Shown here in pieces: positions 8,454-16,397 of a stretch of DNA of 64,000 nt. The stretch's first letter is position 1. Each line of letters opens with the position of its first letter. Position numbers and translations under genes: made by a program. The notes beneath the pieces were generated by a model. It saw only the letters and a list, made by a program, of their open reading frames with translations. It was not told the origin of the DNA and made no database searches. Source of the DNA: JAPPHY01 sp965247535. GTDB lineage: Bacteria > Chloroflexota > Dehalococcoidia > Lucifugimonadales > UBA2985. The DNA is taken from assembly GCA_965247535.1 (NCBI GenBank), contig OZ252018.1, positions 310,001-374,000 on the forward strand, in the 5' to 3' direction.

Positions 8454-8747
8454 ATGACGCTGCACGTGTTCCAGGTCCTTCGCAGGCCGATAGTCACGGA
8501 AAAGAGCACCATCCTCCAGGACGGGCAGAATAAGTACGCCTTTGAGGTTGATCTTCGCGCCAACAAGGCGCAGGTCAAGGCCGCCGTGGAGCGGTCGTTC
8601 AGCGTAAGCGTGTTGGACGTGAATGTGGTCATGGTCAAGGGGAAGCGGAAGCGGTTTGGCAGGCGTATGACCAGCCGTCCTTCGTGGAAGAAGGCCCTGG
8701 TGAGCCTGAAGGCGGGCGATAAGATTCAGATATTCGAGGGTGCTTAA
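8454..8747 (+). CDS. rplW: 50S ribosomal protein L23
   Basis: 97 residues, normal length. L23 sits at the polypeptide exit and docks trigger factor and SRP. Marks are LRRPIVTEKST at the N terminus, NKYAFEVDLRANKAQVKAAVE, and VNVVMVKGKRKRFGRR. It ends directly before the rplB start codon. Confidence 0.97.
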   Translation: MTLHVFQVLRRPIVTEKSTILQDGQNKYAFEVDLRANKAQVKAAVERSFSVSVLDVNVVMVKGKRKRFGRRMTSRPSWKKALVSLKAGDKIQIFEGA

Positions 8748-9572
8748 TTGCCGCTGAAGAACGTAAAGCCAACCTCTCCCGGCCGGCGCGGCGTTGTTCT
8801 GCCGTCTTTTGAGGAGATTACCAAGAAGAAGCCTGAGCGTTCACTGCTGGAGCCCCTTCGCAAGAAGGGTGGCAGGAACAGCCAGGGCCGGATCACCGTA
8901 CGCCACCGCGGAGGAGGCTCCAAGCGGAGGCTGCGCGTCATCGACTTCAAGCGCGACAAGCCGGGCGTACCCGGCCGCGTGGTGGCGATCGAGTACGATC
9001 CCAATCGCTCAGCCCGCATCGCCCTCGTGTTCTACGCAGACGGCGACAAGCGATACAGCCTGGCGCCCAACGGCCTGCGAGTCGGCGCAACGATTCAGGC
9101 CGGCCCAAACGCTGCCATAAGCGTGGGCAACGCCCTTCCGCTTCGCCTCATACCCTCCGGCAGCACCGTCCACAACGTGGAGATGCGCCCCGGAGGTGGA
9201 GGGAAGCTGGTGAGGGGCGCGGGCACTTCCGCTCAGGTGCTCGCTCGTGAGGAGAGCCACGTGCTTCTTCGCATGCCCTCCGGCGAGGTACGCCGACTGA
9301 ACCCGGAGTGCATGGCCACGCTGGGCCAGGTGGGCAACGTTGACCACAAGAACACCAAGCTGGGCAAGGCAGGCCGGAGCCGCCACATCGGGCGGAGGCC
9401 CCAGGTGCGGGGCGCTGCGATGAACCCGAACGACCACCCGCACGGCGGAGGCGAGGGACGGTCCGGCATAGGCATGCCCGGGCCAAAGACGCCGTGGGGC
9501 AAGCCGGCGCTTGGCCGGAGGACGCGACGGCGCAGCAAGGACAGAAGCATGATAGTGAGGCGCAGGAGTTAG
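8748..9572 (+). CDS. rplB: 50S ribosomal protein L2
   Basis: 274 residues with a TTG start immediately after the rplW stop. L2 is needed for subunit joining and peptidyl-transferase activity. It contains GRNSQGRITVRHRGGG, RVVAIEYDPNRSARIALV, GKAGRSRHIGRRPQVRG and MNPNDHPHGGGEGR, the last carrying the conserved functional His. The C terminus is Arg-rich. Confidence 0.97.
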   Translation: MPLKNVKPTSPGRRGVVLPSFEEITKKKPERSLLEPLRKKGGRNSQGRITVRHRGGGSKRRLRVIDFKRDKPGVPGRVVAIEYDPNRSARIALVFYADGDKRYSLAPNGLRVGATIQAGPNAAISVGNALPLRLIPSGSTVHNVEMRPGGGGKLVRGAGTSAQVLAREESHVLLRMPSGEVRRLNPECMATLGQVGNVDHKNTKLGKAGRSRHIGRRPQVRGAAMNPNDHPHGGGEGRSGIGMPGPKTPWGKPALGRRTRRRSKDRSMIVRRRS

Positions 9573-9580
9573 GAGAAGGC

Positions 9581-9868
9581 ATGTCCAGGTCGATTAAGAA
9601 GGGGCCGTACGTGCACCCCAAGCTGATGAAGAAGGTGGAGACCCTGCAGAGGAGCGGGGTCAAGACCATCATCAGGACGTGGTCGAGGGCGTCCATGATC
9701 ATGCCCGACATGGTCGGCATGACCATTGCCGTTCACGACGGGCGCAGGCACATCCCAATCTTCCTCACCGAGAACATGGTCGGCCACCGGCTGGGAGAGT
9801 TTGCGCCTACGCGCACCTTCCGGGGCCACTCTTCCAAGTCTGAGCGCACCACCCAGGTGAGAAGGTAG
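9581..9868 (+). CDS. rpsS: 30S ribosomal protein S19
   Basis: 95 residues, starting at the ATG that gives MSRSIKKGPYVHPKL and has AGGAGAAGG just before it. S19 contacts the A-site finger and S13 in the 30S head. Family marks are IRTWSRASMIMPDMVG, TIAVHDGRRHIPI, MVGHRLGEFAPTRTFRGH. Confidence 0.97.
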   Translation: MSRSIKKGPYVHPKLMKKVETLQRSGVKTIIRTWSRASMIMPDMVGMTIAVHDGRRHIPIFLTENMVGHRLGEFAPTRTFRGHSSKSERTTQVRR

Positions 9869-9877
9869 AGGCGAGCA

Positions 9878-10216
9878 ATGGCGGTTAAAGCCGTGGCAAA
9901 GAACGTCACAGTCTCTCCCAAGAAGATTCGCAGGGTGCTCAGCACCGTGCGGGGAGAGAAGGTTGAACGCGCCCTTGAGGTGCTGGGCTTCCTTCCCACA
10001 CCCGCGGCGCGTCAGGTTGCCAAGGTGGTGAAGTCCGCGGCCAACAACGCCGAAAACAACAACTACATGTCGCAGGGAGACCTGAGGATAGTGGCCATTC
10101 ACGCCGACCCGGGCGTCACGTTGCGAAGGTTCCGGGCCAGGTCCAGGGGCAGGGCCAGCCGCATCTCAAAGCGAACCAGTCACGTTACCGTTGTGGTAGA
10201 TGAGGAGGTGGCCTGA
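9878..10216 (+). CDS. rplV: 50S ribosomal protein L22
   Basis: 112 residues. L22 lines the exit tunnel; its beta hairpin is the macrolide-resistance site. Marks are KNVTVSPKKIRRVLSTVRG, AARQVAKVVKSAANNAENN and RFRARSRGRASRISKRTSHVTVVV. The TGA stop shares a base with the rpsC ATG. Confidence 0.96.
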   Translation: MAVKAVAKNVTVSPKKIRRVLSTVRGEKVERALEVLGFLPTPAARQVAKVVKSAANNAENNNYMSQGDLRIVAIHADPGVTLRRFRARSRGRASRISKRTSHVTVVVDEEVA

Positions 10217-10971
10217 TGGGTCAGAAGACTCACCCCGTGGGATTCCGCCTGGGTGTGATAAAGGACTGGCACGCCAAGTGGTATGCTGCCAGGCCCGCGC
10301 AGTACAGGGACCTTCTCCAAGAGGACTTGAGGATTCGCAAGGCCATATTTTCGCGCCTGCCGGAGGCCGGCATATCCAAGGTTGAGCTGGAGAGGGGCCC
10401 CCAGGAGCTGGTGGTCACTATCCACTCGGCCAGGCCCGGCATTGTCATCGGTCGCGGCGGACAGAGGGTTGAGGGCGTGCGCCGCGCGGTGGAGGAGGTG
10501 TCCAACAAGCGGGCGCGGCTCAACGTGCAGGAGGTGCGACAGCCTGAGCTGGACGCCCAACTGGTCGCCATGAGCATCGCCGAGCAGCTTGGGCGCCGCG
10601 TGGCCTTCCGCCGTGCGATGCACCAGTCGGTCACGCGTGCCATGCAGGCCGGCGCCCTGGGAATCAAGGTCATATGCAGCGGCCGGCTGGGAGGCGTGGA
10701 GATCGCGCGCAGGGAGAAGGTGATGCAGGGCAGAGTGCCCCTGCACACGCTGCGGGCCAACATCGACTACGGCCTTGCCGAGGCGCGCACAACAATGGGA
10801 CGCATTGGAGTGAAGGTGTGGGTCTACCTTGGAGACATCTTGCCGGAGCCCAAGGAGGTGGAGCCGGAGGCGGACGCGGAGGAGATGCGGCTGATAGAGG
10901 TCACCGTGGGAGGCCTGGAGGAGACACAGGATGCTGCAGCCGAAGAGAACCAAGTATCGGAAGGTACATAG
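10216..10971 (+). CDS. rpsC: 30S ribosomal protein S3
   Basis: 251 residues, slightly long. S3 forms part of the mRNA entry site. It has MGQKTHPVGFRLGVIKDWHA, a KH domain with PGIVIGRGGQR (GxxG loop), and GRLGGVEIARREKVMQGRVPLHTLRA. The last 40 residues are acidic (PEADAEE, EETQDAAAEENQ). The 3' end overlaps the rplP start by 41 nt. Confidence 0.96.
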   Translation: MGQKTHPVGFRLGVIKDWHAKWYAARPAQYRDLLQEDLRIRKAIFSRLPEAGISKVELERGPQELVVTIHSARPGIVIGRGGQRVEGVRRAVEEVSNKRARLNVQEVRQPELDAQLVAMSIAEQLGRRVAFRRAMHQSVTRAMQAGALGIKVICSGRLGGVEIARREKVMQGRVPLHTLRANIDYGLAEARTTMGRIGVKVWVYLGDILPEPKEVEPEADAEEMRLIEVTVGGLEETQDAAAEENQVSEGT

Positions 10972-11359
10972 AGGCCGGCGCGCCGGCACCGCCCAAACGG
11001 GCAACGAAGTGTCCTTTGGGGACTTTGGTCTCCAGGCCACTTCGGCGGCGTGGGTGACGGCCCGGCAGATCGAGGCCGCCCGTCGCGCCATCACGCGCCA
11101 CTTCCGGAGGGGCGGGAACGTGTGGATCCGGGTGTTTCCGGACAAGCCGGTCACGTCCAAGCCGGCGGAAACGCGCATGGGCAGCGGCAAGGGAAGCGTC
11201 GACCGCTGGGTGGCCGTGGTACGGCCCGGCCGCGTCCTCTTCGAGGTGGCCGGAATCCGGCAGGAGATGGCCCAGGAGGCCCTCAGGCTTGCCTCGCAGA
11301 AGCTGCCCGTCAGCACAACCATGATAGTGAGAGGCGATGGCGATCAGGCCGCTGAGTAG
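10931..11359 (+). CDS. rplP: 50S ribosomal protein L16
   Basis: 142 residues from the ATG at 10931, which gives the canonical opening MLQPKRTKYRKVHRG. Because that opening is conserved, the 41-nt overlap with rpsC looks real. L16 organises the A-site region of the 50S. Other marks are GNEVSFGDFGLQA, TARQIEAARRAITRH and WIRVFPDKPVTSKPAETRMG. Confidence 0.95.
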   Translation: MLQPKRTKYRKVHRGRRAGTAQTGNEVSFGDFGLQATSAAWVTARQIEAARRAITRHFRRGGNVWIRVFPDKPVTSKPAETRMGSGKGSVDRWVAVVRPGRVLFEVAGIRQEMAQEALRLASQKLPVSTTMIVRGDGDQAAE

Positions 11360-11370
11360 GGTGTGAACAC

Positions 11371-11568
11371 ATGGAAGTTGCAACCATAAGGGCCCTAACG
11401 GACGACCAGCTGTTCACGGAGCTGGACGGCGCATTCAGGGAGCTGATGAATGTCCGCTTCCGCCTGAGCACGCGCCAGCTCAATAACCCGCAGGAGATGC
11501 GAAACGCCCGAAAGACTATCGCGCAGCTTAAGACCGTGATGAGACAGCGCGGCGTCAGGGAGCGATGA
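11371..11568 (+). CDS. rpmC: 50S ribosomal protein L29
   Basis: 65 residues, two long helices. L29 lies near the tunnel exit beside L23. Marks are IRALTDDQLFTEL, LMNVRFRLSTRQLNNP and RNARKTIAQLKTVMRQRG. It ends 1 nt before rpsQ. Confidence 0.95.
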   Translation: MEVATIRALTDDQLFTELDGAFRELMNVRFRLSTRQLNNPQEMRNARKTIAQLKTVMRQRGVRER

Positions 11569-11569
11569 A

Positions 11570-12028
11570 ATGGTGAGAGGACGGAGGAAGATCCGGATGG
11601 GCCGGGTGGTGAGCGACAGAATGGACAAGACGGTCGTCGTGGCCGTGGAGTGGCGGCAGAGGCATCCCCTCTACGGGAAGTCCGTGAAGCGCGTCACCAA
11701 GTTCCACGCCCACGACGAGGAAAACCGGTGCAAGATGGGTGACGTGGTGAACATCATGGAGACCCGGCCGCTGTCCAGGACCAAGCGGTGGAGAGTGACA
11801 AGCGTACTCACCGCCGGTGACGCCGCCGCAGGCGTCAAGATTCAGGACATGCCACAGGCGGAGCCGGATTCCGATGCCGAGAGCTCGGAGGCCATGGTCG
11901 AAGAGCCGGAAGCGCTGGAAGACGAGACCGTAGCCGATGATGAGCCTGTGTTGGATGAGCAGCCCGCTCCCGAGGAGCCGGACGAGGATGGGCCCGTGAC
12001 CGAAGCCGAAGAGGGTGAGAAGCCATGA
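11570..12028 (+). CDS. rpsQ: 30S ribosomal protein S17 with acidic C-terminal tail
   Basis: 152 residues, against about 80-90 in most bacteria. The core (GRVVSDRMDKTVVVAVEW, HPLYGKSVKRVTKFHAHDE, GDVVNIMETRPLSRTKRWRV) ends near residue 85. The last 65 or so residues are Glu/Asp/Ala/Pro-rich and likely disordered. S17 is a primary 16S rRNA binder. The stop overlaps the rplN start as ATGA. Confidence 0.94.
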   Translation: MVRGRRKIRMGRVVSDRMDKTVVVAVEWRQRHPLYGKSVKRVTKFHAHDEENRCKMGDVVNIMETRPLSRTKRWRVTSVLTAGDAAAGVKIQDMPQAEPDSDAESSEAMVEEPEALEDETVADDEPVLDEQPAPEEPDEDGPVTEAEEGEKP

Positions 12029-12393
12029 TACAGGTATTCTCCCGACTGACCGTGGCCGACAACTCCGGGGCCAAGGTGGTCATGTGCATCAACGTGCCCG
12101 GTGGAACGCGCAGGCGGTATGCCCGCGTTGGCGACGTGATCGTGGCCTCGGTGAAGGAGGCAGTCCCCGCCGCCGCAGTCAAGAAGGGCGAGGTGGTCCG
12201 GGCGGTCGTAGTCCGCACGGCGGCGCCCCACAGGCGGCCCGACGGCTCCTACATACGGTTCGATGAGAACGCGGCGGTGGTGCTCACAGAGAGCCTGAAC
12301 CCCCGCGGCACTCGCATATTCGGCCCCGTGGCCCGGGAACTGAGGGACAAGGCGTTCATGCGCATTGTATCCCTTGCGCCGGAGGTGCTGTGA
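12025..12393 (+). CDS. rplN: 50S ribosomal protein L14
   Basis: 122 residues, the standard length. L14 forms intersubunit bridges and is the docking site of RsfS. Marks are MIQVFSRLTVADNSGAKVVMC, GDVIVASVKEAVP, VRTAAPHRRPDGSYIRFDENA and GTRIFGPVARELRDKAFMRIVSLAPEVL (in part). Its stop overlaps the rplX start as TGATG. Confidence 0.97.
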   Translation: MIQVFSRLTVADNSGAKVVMCINVPGGTRRRYARVGDVIVASVKEAVPAAAVKKGEVVRAVVVRTAAPHRRPDGSYIRFDENAAVVLTESLNPRGTRIFGPVARELRDKAFMRIVSLAPEVL

Positions 12394-12704
12394 TGAAGCT
12401 GAGGCGGGAGGACACGGTGCAGGTCATCACCGGCAAGGACAAGGGCAAGCGAGGCAAGATTCAGGACATTCTCCCCAAACAGGATATGGTGGTTGTGGAG
12501 GGCGCCAACGTGATAAAGAGACACGTGCGGCCCCGCCCCAACGTCCGGCAGGCGGGCATAGTCCAGCAGGAGGCGCCGTTCAAGTCCTCCAAGGTGATGC
12601 TGGTTTGTACGCACTGCGATCGTGCGGTGAGGGTGAGCCGCAGGTTCCTGGAGGACAACAGGAAGGTTAGGGTGTGCAAGTCATGCGGGGAAGTGATAGA
12701 CTAG
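12393..12704 (+). CDS. rplX: 50S ribosomal protein L24 (zinc-ribbon form)
   Basis: 103 residues from the ATG preceded by GGAGG seven bases upstream. L24 starts 50S assembly. The KOW segment is LRREDTVQVITGKDKGKRGKI. The C-terminal half has CTHC and CKSC pairs, a zinc-ribbon form found in part of the bacteria. The 3' end overlaps the upstream end of the rplE reading frame. Confidence 0.95.
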   Translation: MKLRREDTVQVITGKDKGKRGKIQDILPKQDMVVVEGANVIKRHVRPRPNVRQAGIVQQEAPFKSSKVMLVCTHCDRAVRVSRRFLEDNRKVRVCKSCGEVID

Positions 12705-13663
12705 AGGACGAAAAGGCTCCGGAAGCCTCGGAGGCGACGACGGAAGACGCCGCCACTCCCGAGGTCCAGGCGACCCCGGAGGCGCCGGCCCGCAGACCGC
12801 GAGCCAGGCGCACCAAGGCCGCTGAGGCCCCGGCAGCAGAGGCCCCACAGGCCGAAGCTCCGGCTTCCGAGGAGCCCTCGCCCGCGCCGGCGCGTCGGAC
12901 ACGCGCACGGCAGCCTCGCGCCGCTGCGGCGTCGGAAGCGCCCGCCGCGGAGGCTCCCGCAACCGCGGAGGCAGCGCCGGCCCGCCGTATTCGCACGACG
13001 AGGCGCAGGGCCGCCCCCGAGGCCGCTGCCCCGGAGGAGCCCGCGACCGAGGCCGCGCCTCCCTCCGAGCCGGAGCCCACGGCCAAGCGATTGCCCCGCC
13101 TGCTCGAGCGATACCGTTCCAGCGTCAAGGGTACGCTCCACGAGGAGTTTGGCTATAACAACGTTATGCAGATACCCAGGTTAAATAAGGTGGTGCTCAA
13201 CGTCGGCCTTGGCGAGACCAAGACCAACCCGCGCGCCATGGAGAGCGTCACAAGAGACCTCTCGCTCATCGCAGGTCAGAAGCCTGTGGTCACGCGCGCC
13301 AAGCGATCGATAGCCGGCTTCAAGCTGAGGGAAGGCGACCCGATTGGCGTGGCGGTTACCCTGAGAGGTAACCGGATGTACGAGTTCATGGACAGGCTTT
13401 TGAACGCGTCCCTGCCCCGTATTCGAGACTTCCGCGGCGTTTCGCGGAGGGCGTTCGACGGGCGGGGCAACTACTCACTGGGCATCCGGGAGCAGGTGAT
13501 TTTCCCGGAGATCGACTACGGCCAGATTGACCGTATCCGCAGCCTGCAGGTGTCAATCGTGACCACGGCCGCCACCGACCGGGAGGCCATGCGGCTGCTT
13601 GACCTGATGGGTATGCCCTTCACCCGTGAACAGGCGGGACCCGGAGGAGACGGCAACGCGTAG
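12683..13663 (+). CDS. rplE: 50S ribosomal protein L5 with long Ala/Pro/Glu/Arg-rich N-terminal extension
   Basis: 326 residues from the ATG inside the rplX end; a GTG at 12674 is an alternative. The L5 core starts near residue 137 (LPRLLERYRSS) and has NVMQIPRLNKVVLNVGLGE, GQKPVVTRAKRSIAGFKLREG, and IFPEIDYGQIDRIRSLQVSI in part. L5 binds 5S rRNA and contacts the P-site tRNA. The first 135 residues are Ala/Glu/Pro with Arg clusters (PRARRTKAAEAPAAEAP) and look disordered. A TTG at 13091 could give a normal 190-residue L5, but the open frame in between argues that the extension is translated. Confidence 0.88.
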   Translation: MRGSDRLEDEKAPEASEATTEDAATPEVQATPEAPARRPRARRTKAAEAPAAEAPQAEAPASEEPSPAPARRTRARQPRAAAASEAPAAEAPATAEAAPARRIRTTRRRAAPEAAAPEEPATEAAPPSEPEPTAKRLPRLLERYRSSVKGTLHEEFGYNNVMQIPRLNKVVLNVGLGETKTNPRAMESVTRDLSLIAGQKPVVTRAKRSIAGFKLREGDPIGVAVTLRGNRMYEFMDRLLNASLPRIRDFRGVSRRAFDGRGNYSLGIREQVIFPEIDYGQIDRIRSLQVSIVTTAATDREAMRLLDLMGMPFTREQAGPGGDGNA

Positions 13664-13705
13664 GGCCGTGCGGAAGGCCGTGACACAGCACAAGGAAGGT
13701 ATGAG

Positions 13706-13891
13706 TTGGCAAAGACGTCCCAAATAGCCAAGTGGCGCAAGCCCAATAAGTACTCGGTGAGGCAGCACAACCGGTGCAACCTCTGCGGGCGGCCGCGGGC
13801 CTACATTCGCCACTTTGGACTGTGCAGGATATGCTTCCGCACCCTCGCACTGAGGGGAGAGATCACGGGAATCAGAAAGGCAAGCTGGTAG
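13706..13891 (+). CDS. rpsN: 30S ribosomal protein S14, zinc type
   Basis: 61 residues from a TTG start. The two pairs CNLC and CRIC mark the short zinc-binding S14 (type Z). S14 is a late-assembling 30S head protein. The end FRTLALRGEITGIRKASW is typical. It lies between rplE and rpsH as in the usual spc order. Confidence 0.95.
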   Translation: MAKTSQIAKWRKPNKYSVRQHNRCNLCGRPRAYIRHFGLCRICFRTLALRGEITGIRKASW

Positions 13892-13895
13892 TCTC

Positions 13896-14294
13896 ATGAA
13901 CCTTACCGATCCCATTGCGGATATGCTGACCAGGATTAGGAACGCCTCCATGGTGCACCGTGACACCGTGCTTGTGCCCGGTTCAAACCCCAAGGTGGCG
14001 CTGGCGCGCATCATGAAGGATGAGGGCTTCATTGATGACTTCGAGATCCTCAGGAGCGGTGTGCAGCGCACCCTGCGATTGCGGCTGAAGTACCGAGACA
14101 GGAAAGCGCCGATCATATCCGGGCTGAAACGGGTGAGCAAGCCCGGGCTTCGCCGGTATGTGGGCGCACGGGAGATACCCCGCATCTACGGCGGAATGGG
14201 CGTGGCCATCATATCCACCTCCCAGGGCGTGATGACGGGCTCGGAGGCGCGTCGCCGCGGCATCGGGGGCGAATTCATTTGCTATCTGTGGTAG
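13896..14294 (+). CDS. rpsH: 30S ribosomal protein S8
   Basis: 132 residues. S8 binds the central domain of 16S rRNA and in E. coli represses the spc operon. Marks are DPIADMLTRIRNASMVH, KVALARIMKDEGFI, and the C-terminal GMGVAIISTSQGVMTGSEARR followed by GGEFICYLW. Confidence 0.97.
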   Translation: MNLTDPIADMLTRIRNASMVHRDTVLVPGSNPKVALARIMKDEGFIDDFEILRSGVQRTLRLRLKYRDRKAPIISGLKRVSKPGLRRYVGAREIPRIYGGMGVAIISTSQGVMTGSEARRRGIGGEFICYLW

Positions 14295-14298
14295 TGAT

Positions 14299-14844
14299 AT
14301 GTCAAGAATAGGAAACAAGCCAATACCAATACCTTCGGACGTGCGGGTGGACATCGACGGCCCCAACGTGGTGGTCGCGGGCAGCCGCGGCACCCTTTCG
14401 AGGTCCTTCCACCCCGATATGTCCGTCCTCAGGGACGGCGACGTGCTGAAGGTCACGCGTCCCTCCGATGAGCGCGACCATCGTGCGCTCCACGGCCTCA
14501 CCGGCGCGCTGCTGGCCAACATGGTGACGGGCGTGAGCGAGGGCTTCCGGCGCTCGCTGGAGCTGGTGGGCGCAGGCTATCGTGTGCAGCAGGCCGGCGA
14601 CGGCATCGTATTGCAGGTTGGATACAGCCACCCCGTCGAGATGGCGCCGCTGCCGGGCGTTGAGATTGTGGTGGAGGGCAACAACCGTATACACATTGAG
14701 GGAGTGGACAAGCAGGTCGTGGGGGAGATGGCGGCGCGCATCAGGCGGGTCCGCCGCCCCAACGCCTACACGGGCAAGGGAATCCGATACGCCGGGGAGA
14801 GGGTCCGCCTCAAGCCCGGCAAGGCCGCGGGTAGAAGGGCATAG
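14299..14844 (+). CDS. rplF: 50S ribosomal protein L6
   Basis: 181 residues, normal. L6 sits near the factor-binding site. Marks are MSRIGNKPIPIPSDV, DHRALHGLTGALLANMVTGVS, LVGAGYRVQ and RRPNAYTGKGIRYAGERVRLKPGKA (split for length). It lies 4 nt after rpsH and 2 nt before rplR. Confidence 0.97.
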   Translation: MSRIGNKPIPIPSDVRVDIDGPNVVVAGSRGTLSRSFHPDMSVLRDGDVLKVTRPSDERDHRALHGLTGALLANMVTGVSEGFRRSLELVGAGYRVQQAGDGIVLQVGYSHPVEMAPLPGVEIVVEGNNRIHIEGVDKQVVGEMAARIRRVRRPNAYTGKGIRYAGERVRLKPGKAAGRRA

Positions 14845-14846
14845 TC

Positions 14847-15215
14847 ATGGCACTGGTGAAGAACTCAAGGAGCATGCGGGTAGTCCGTCACCGAAGGACG
14901 AGGCGGAAGCTGGAGGGCACGACCCAGAGGCCGCGCCTCGCCCTGTTCCGCAGCCTGAACCACATCTACGCGCAGGTCATAGACGATTCGCAGGGCCACA
15001 CGCTGGCAGCCGCTTCAAGCCTGGACGCGGAGGTCAGGGCCGGCAAGGACTCGCAGCCCAAGGCTTCGGTGTCCACGATGGTTGGTGCGCTGCTGGCCCG
15101 CAGGGCAAGGGAGCAGGGCATAGGGCAGGTGGTGTTCGACAAGGGAGGCTACAAGTACCACGGCCGGGTCAAGGCGTTCGCCGAGGCCGCTCGAGAGGCC
15201 GGACTGGAGTTCTGA
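14847..15215 (+). CDS. rplR: 50S ribosomal protein L18
   Basis: 122 residues. L18 binds 5S rRNA together with L5. Marks are RHRRTRRKLEGTTQRPRLALF, SLNHIYAQVIDDSQGHTLAAAS and VVFDKGGYKYHGRVKAFAEAAREAGLEF (in part). The TGA shares its last base with the rpsE ATG. Confidence 0.97.
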   Translation: MALVKNSRSMRVVRHRRTRRKLEGTTQRPRLALFRSLNHIYAQVIDDSQGHTLAAASSLDAEVRAGKDSQPKASVSTMVGALLARRAREQGIGQVVFDKGGYKYHGRVKAFAEAAREAGLEF

Positions 15216-15733
15216 TGACGCTGACGTTTGACGGACGAGGGCGAGGTGAGTCGTCTGAGCAGCAGCTCACCGAGAGGGTGGTGAAGATACGCCGGGTGAC
15301 CAAAGTGGTCAAGGGTGGAAGGCGCCGCGGGTTCAGCGTGATGGTGGTGGTCGGCGACGGCGAAGGCCGCGTGGGCATGGGTCTGGGCAAGGCTTATGCC
15401 GTGCCGGACGCCGTGCGGAAGGGGGCCACAATCGCCCGCAAGAACCTGGTCAGCGTACCACTGAAGGGTACTACAATCCCGCACCAGATTATGGCCAACC
15501 ACTGCGCGTCTTCCGTGCTCCTCAAGCCCGCGCCGTCCGGCACGGGTGTTATCGCCGGTGGCGCCGTGCGAGCCGTGGTGGAATCGGCGGGCATACGTGA
15601 CATTCTCACCAAGTCGCTGGGAAGCGCCAACGCGATCAACGTGGTGAGAGCCACAATCAATGGGCTGACCCGGCTGAAGGACCCGGACCGCGAGATCGCC
15701 ATTAGGAAGGGCCAGCCTCTGCCGGCGGAGTGA
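15215..15733 (+). CDS. rpsE: 30S ribosomal protein S5
   Basis: 172 residues from the ATG in the TGATG overlap with rplR. S5 takes part in decoding fidelity and mRNA unwinding. Marks are ERVVKIRRVTKVVKGGRR, VGDGEGRVGMGLGKA, VPLKGTTIPHQI, GTGVIAGGAVRAVVESAGIRD and SLGSANAINVVRAT. Confidence 0.97.
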   Translation: MTLTFDGRGRGESSEQQLTERVVKIRRVTKVVKGGRRRGFSVMVVVGDGEGRVGMGLGKAYAVPDAVRKGATIARKNLVSVPLKGTTIPHQIMANHCASSVLLKPAPSGTGVIAGGAVRAVVESAGIRDILTKSLGSANAINVVRATINGLTRLKDPDREIAIRKGQPLPAE

Positions 15734-15765
15734 CGTCCGGCGGACCATTCGACGAGGAACAAGTC

Positions 15766-15951
15766 GTGAGCAAGATACGCATTACGTGGAAGAAGAGCGC
15801 CATAGGCTATCCCAAGGAGCAGGGACGAGTGATCCGCGCCCTGGGACTCCGGCGTCTCAACCATGAGGTTGAGCGGGAGGACAGTCCTGTGGTGATGGGC
15901 ATGGTGCACAAGGTCAGGCACCTGGTGCAGGTCAGGCAGGTGGGAGAATGA
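15766..15951 (+). CDS. rpmD: 50S ribosomal protein L30
   Basis: 61 residues from the GTG that has GAGGAA about seven bases upstream. This start gives the normal family length, whereas the in-frame GTG at 15730 would add 12 non-family residues. Marks are KIRITWKKSAIGYPKEQGRVIRALGLRRLN in part, and MGMVHKVRHLVQV. Its stop overlaps the rplO ATG as ATGA. Confidence 0.93.
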   Translation: MSKIRITWKKSAIGYPKEQGRVIRALGLRRLNHEVEREDSPVVMGMVHKVRHLVQVRQVGE

Positions 15952-16397
15952 GACTGGACCAGTTGAGAGCGCCCAAGGGCGCCCGGCGCCCTGGCAAGCG
16001 TATCGGGCGCGGAAACGGAAGCAAGGGCACCTACTCAGGCCGCGGCATGAAGGGCCAGAAGTCCCGCTCCGGCGGCGGCGTACGCCCCAGCTTCGAGGGA
16101 GGACAGCAACCGCTGATGAAGCGGCTGCCTACCCAGCGCGGCTTTGTCAACATCTTCCGCGTTGAGTACTCCACGGTCAACGTGGACGAGCTGGCGGCCC
16201 GCTTTGACCACGATGCCGAGGTCACGCCACAGGCCCTGAGAGATGTAAGGCTGGTCAGGAGCCGGGACGCGCAGGTGAAGGTTCTGGGCCGCGGCGAAAT
16301 CGACCGCGCGCTCTCGGTGTCGGCGCACCGATTCTCCAGCGAGGCCCGGCGCAAGATCGAGGCCGCGGGCGGCGTGGCAATGGAGATAACGACATGA
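15948..16397 (+). CDS. rplO: 50S ribosomal protein L15
   Basis: 149 residues. L15 is a late 50S assembly protein. Marks are KRIGRGNGSKGTYSGRGMKGQ (split), GVRPSFEGGQQPLMKRLP and KVLGRGEIDRALSVSAHRFS. Overlaps secY by 4 nt. Confidence 0.96.
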   Translation: MRLDQLRAPKGARRPGKRIGRGNGSKGTYSGRGMKGQKSRSGGGVRPSFEGGQQPLMKRLPTQRGFVNIFRVEYSTVNVDELAARFDHDAEVTPQALRDVRLVRSRDAQVKVLGRGEIDRALSVSAHRFSSEARRKIEAAGGVAMEITT

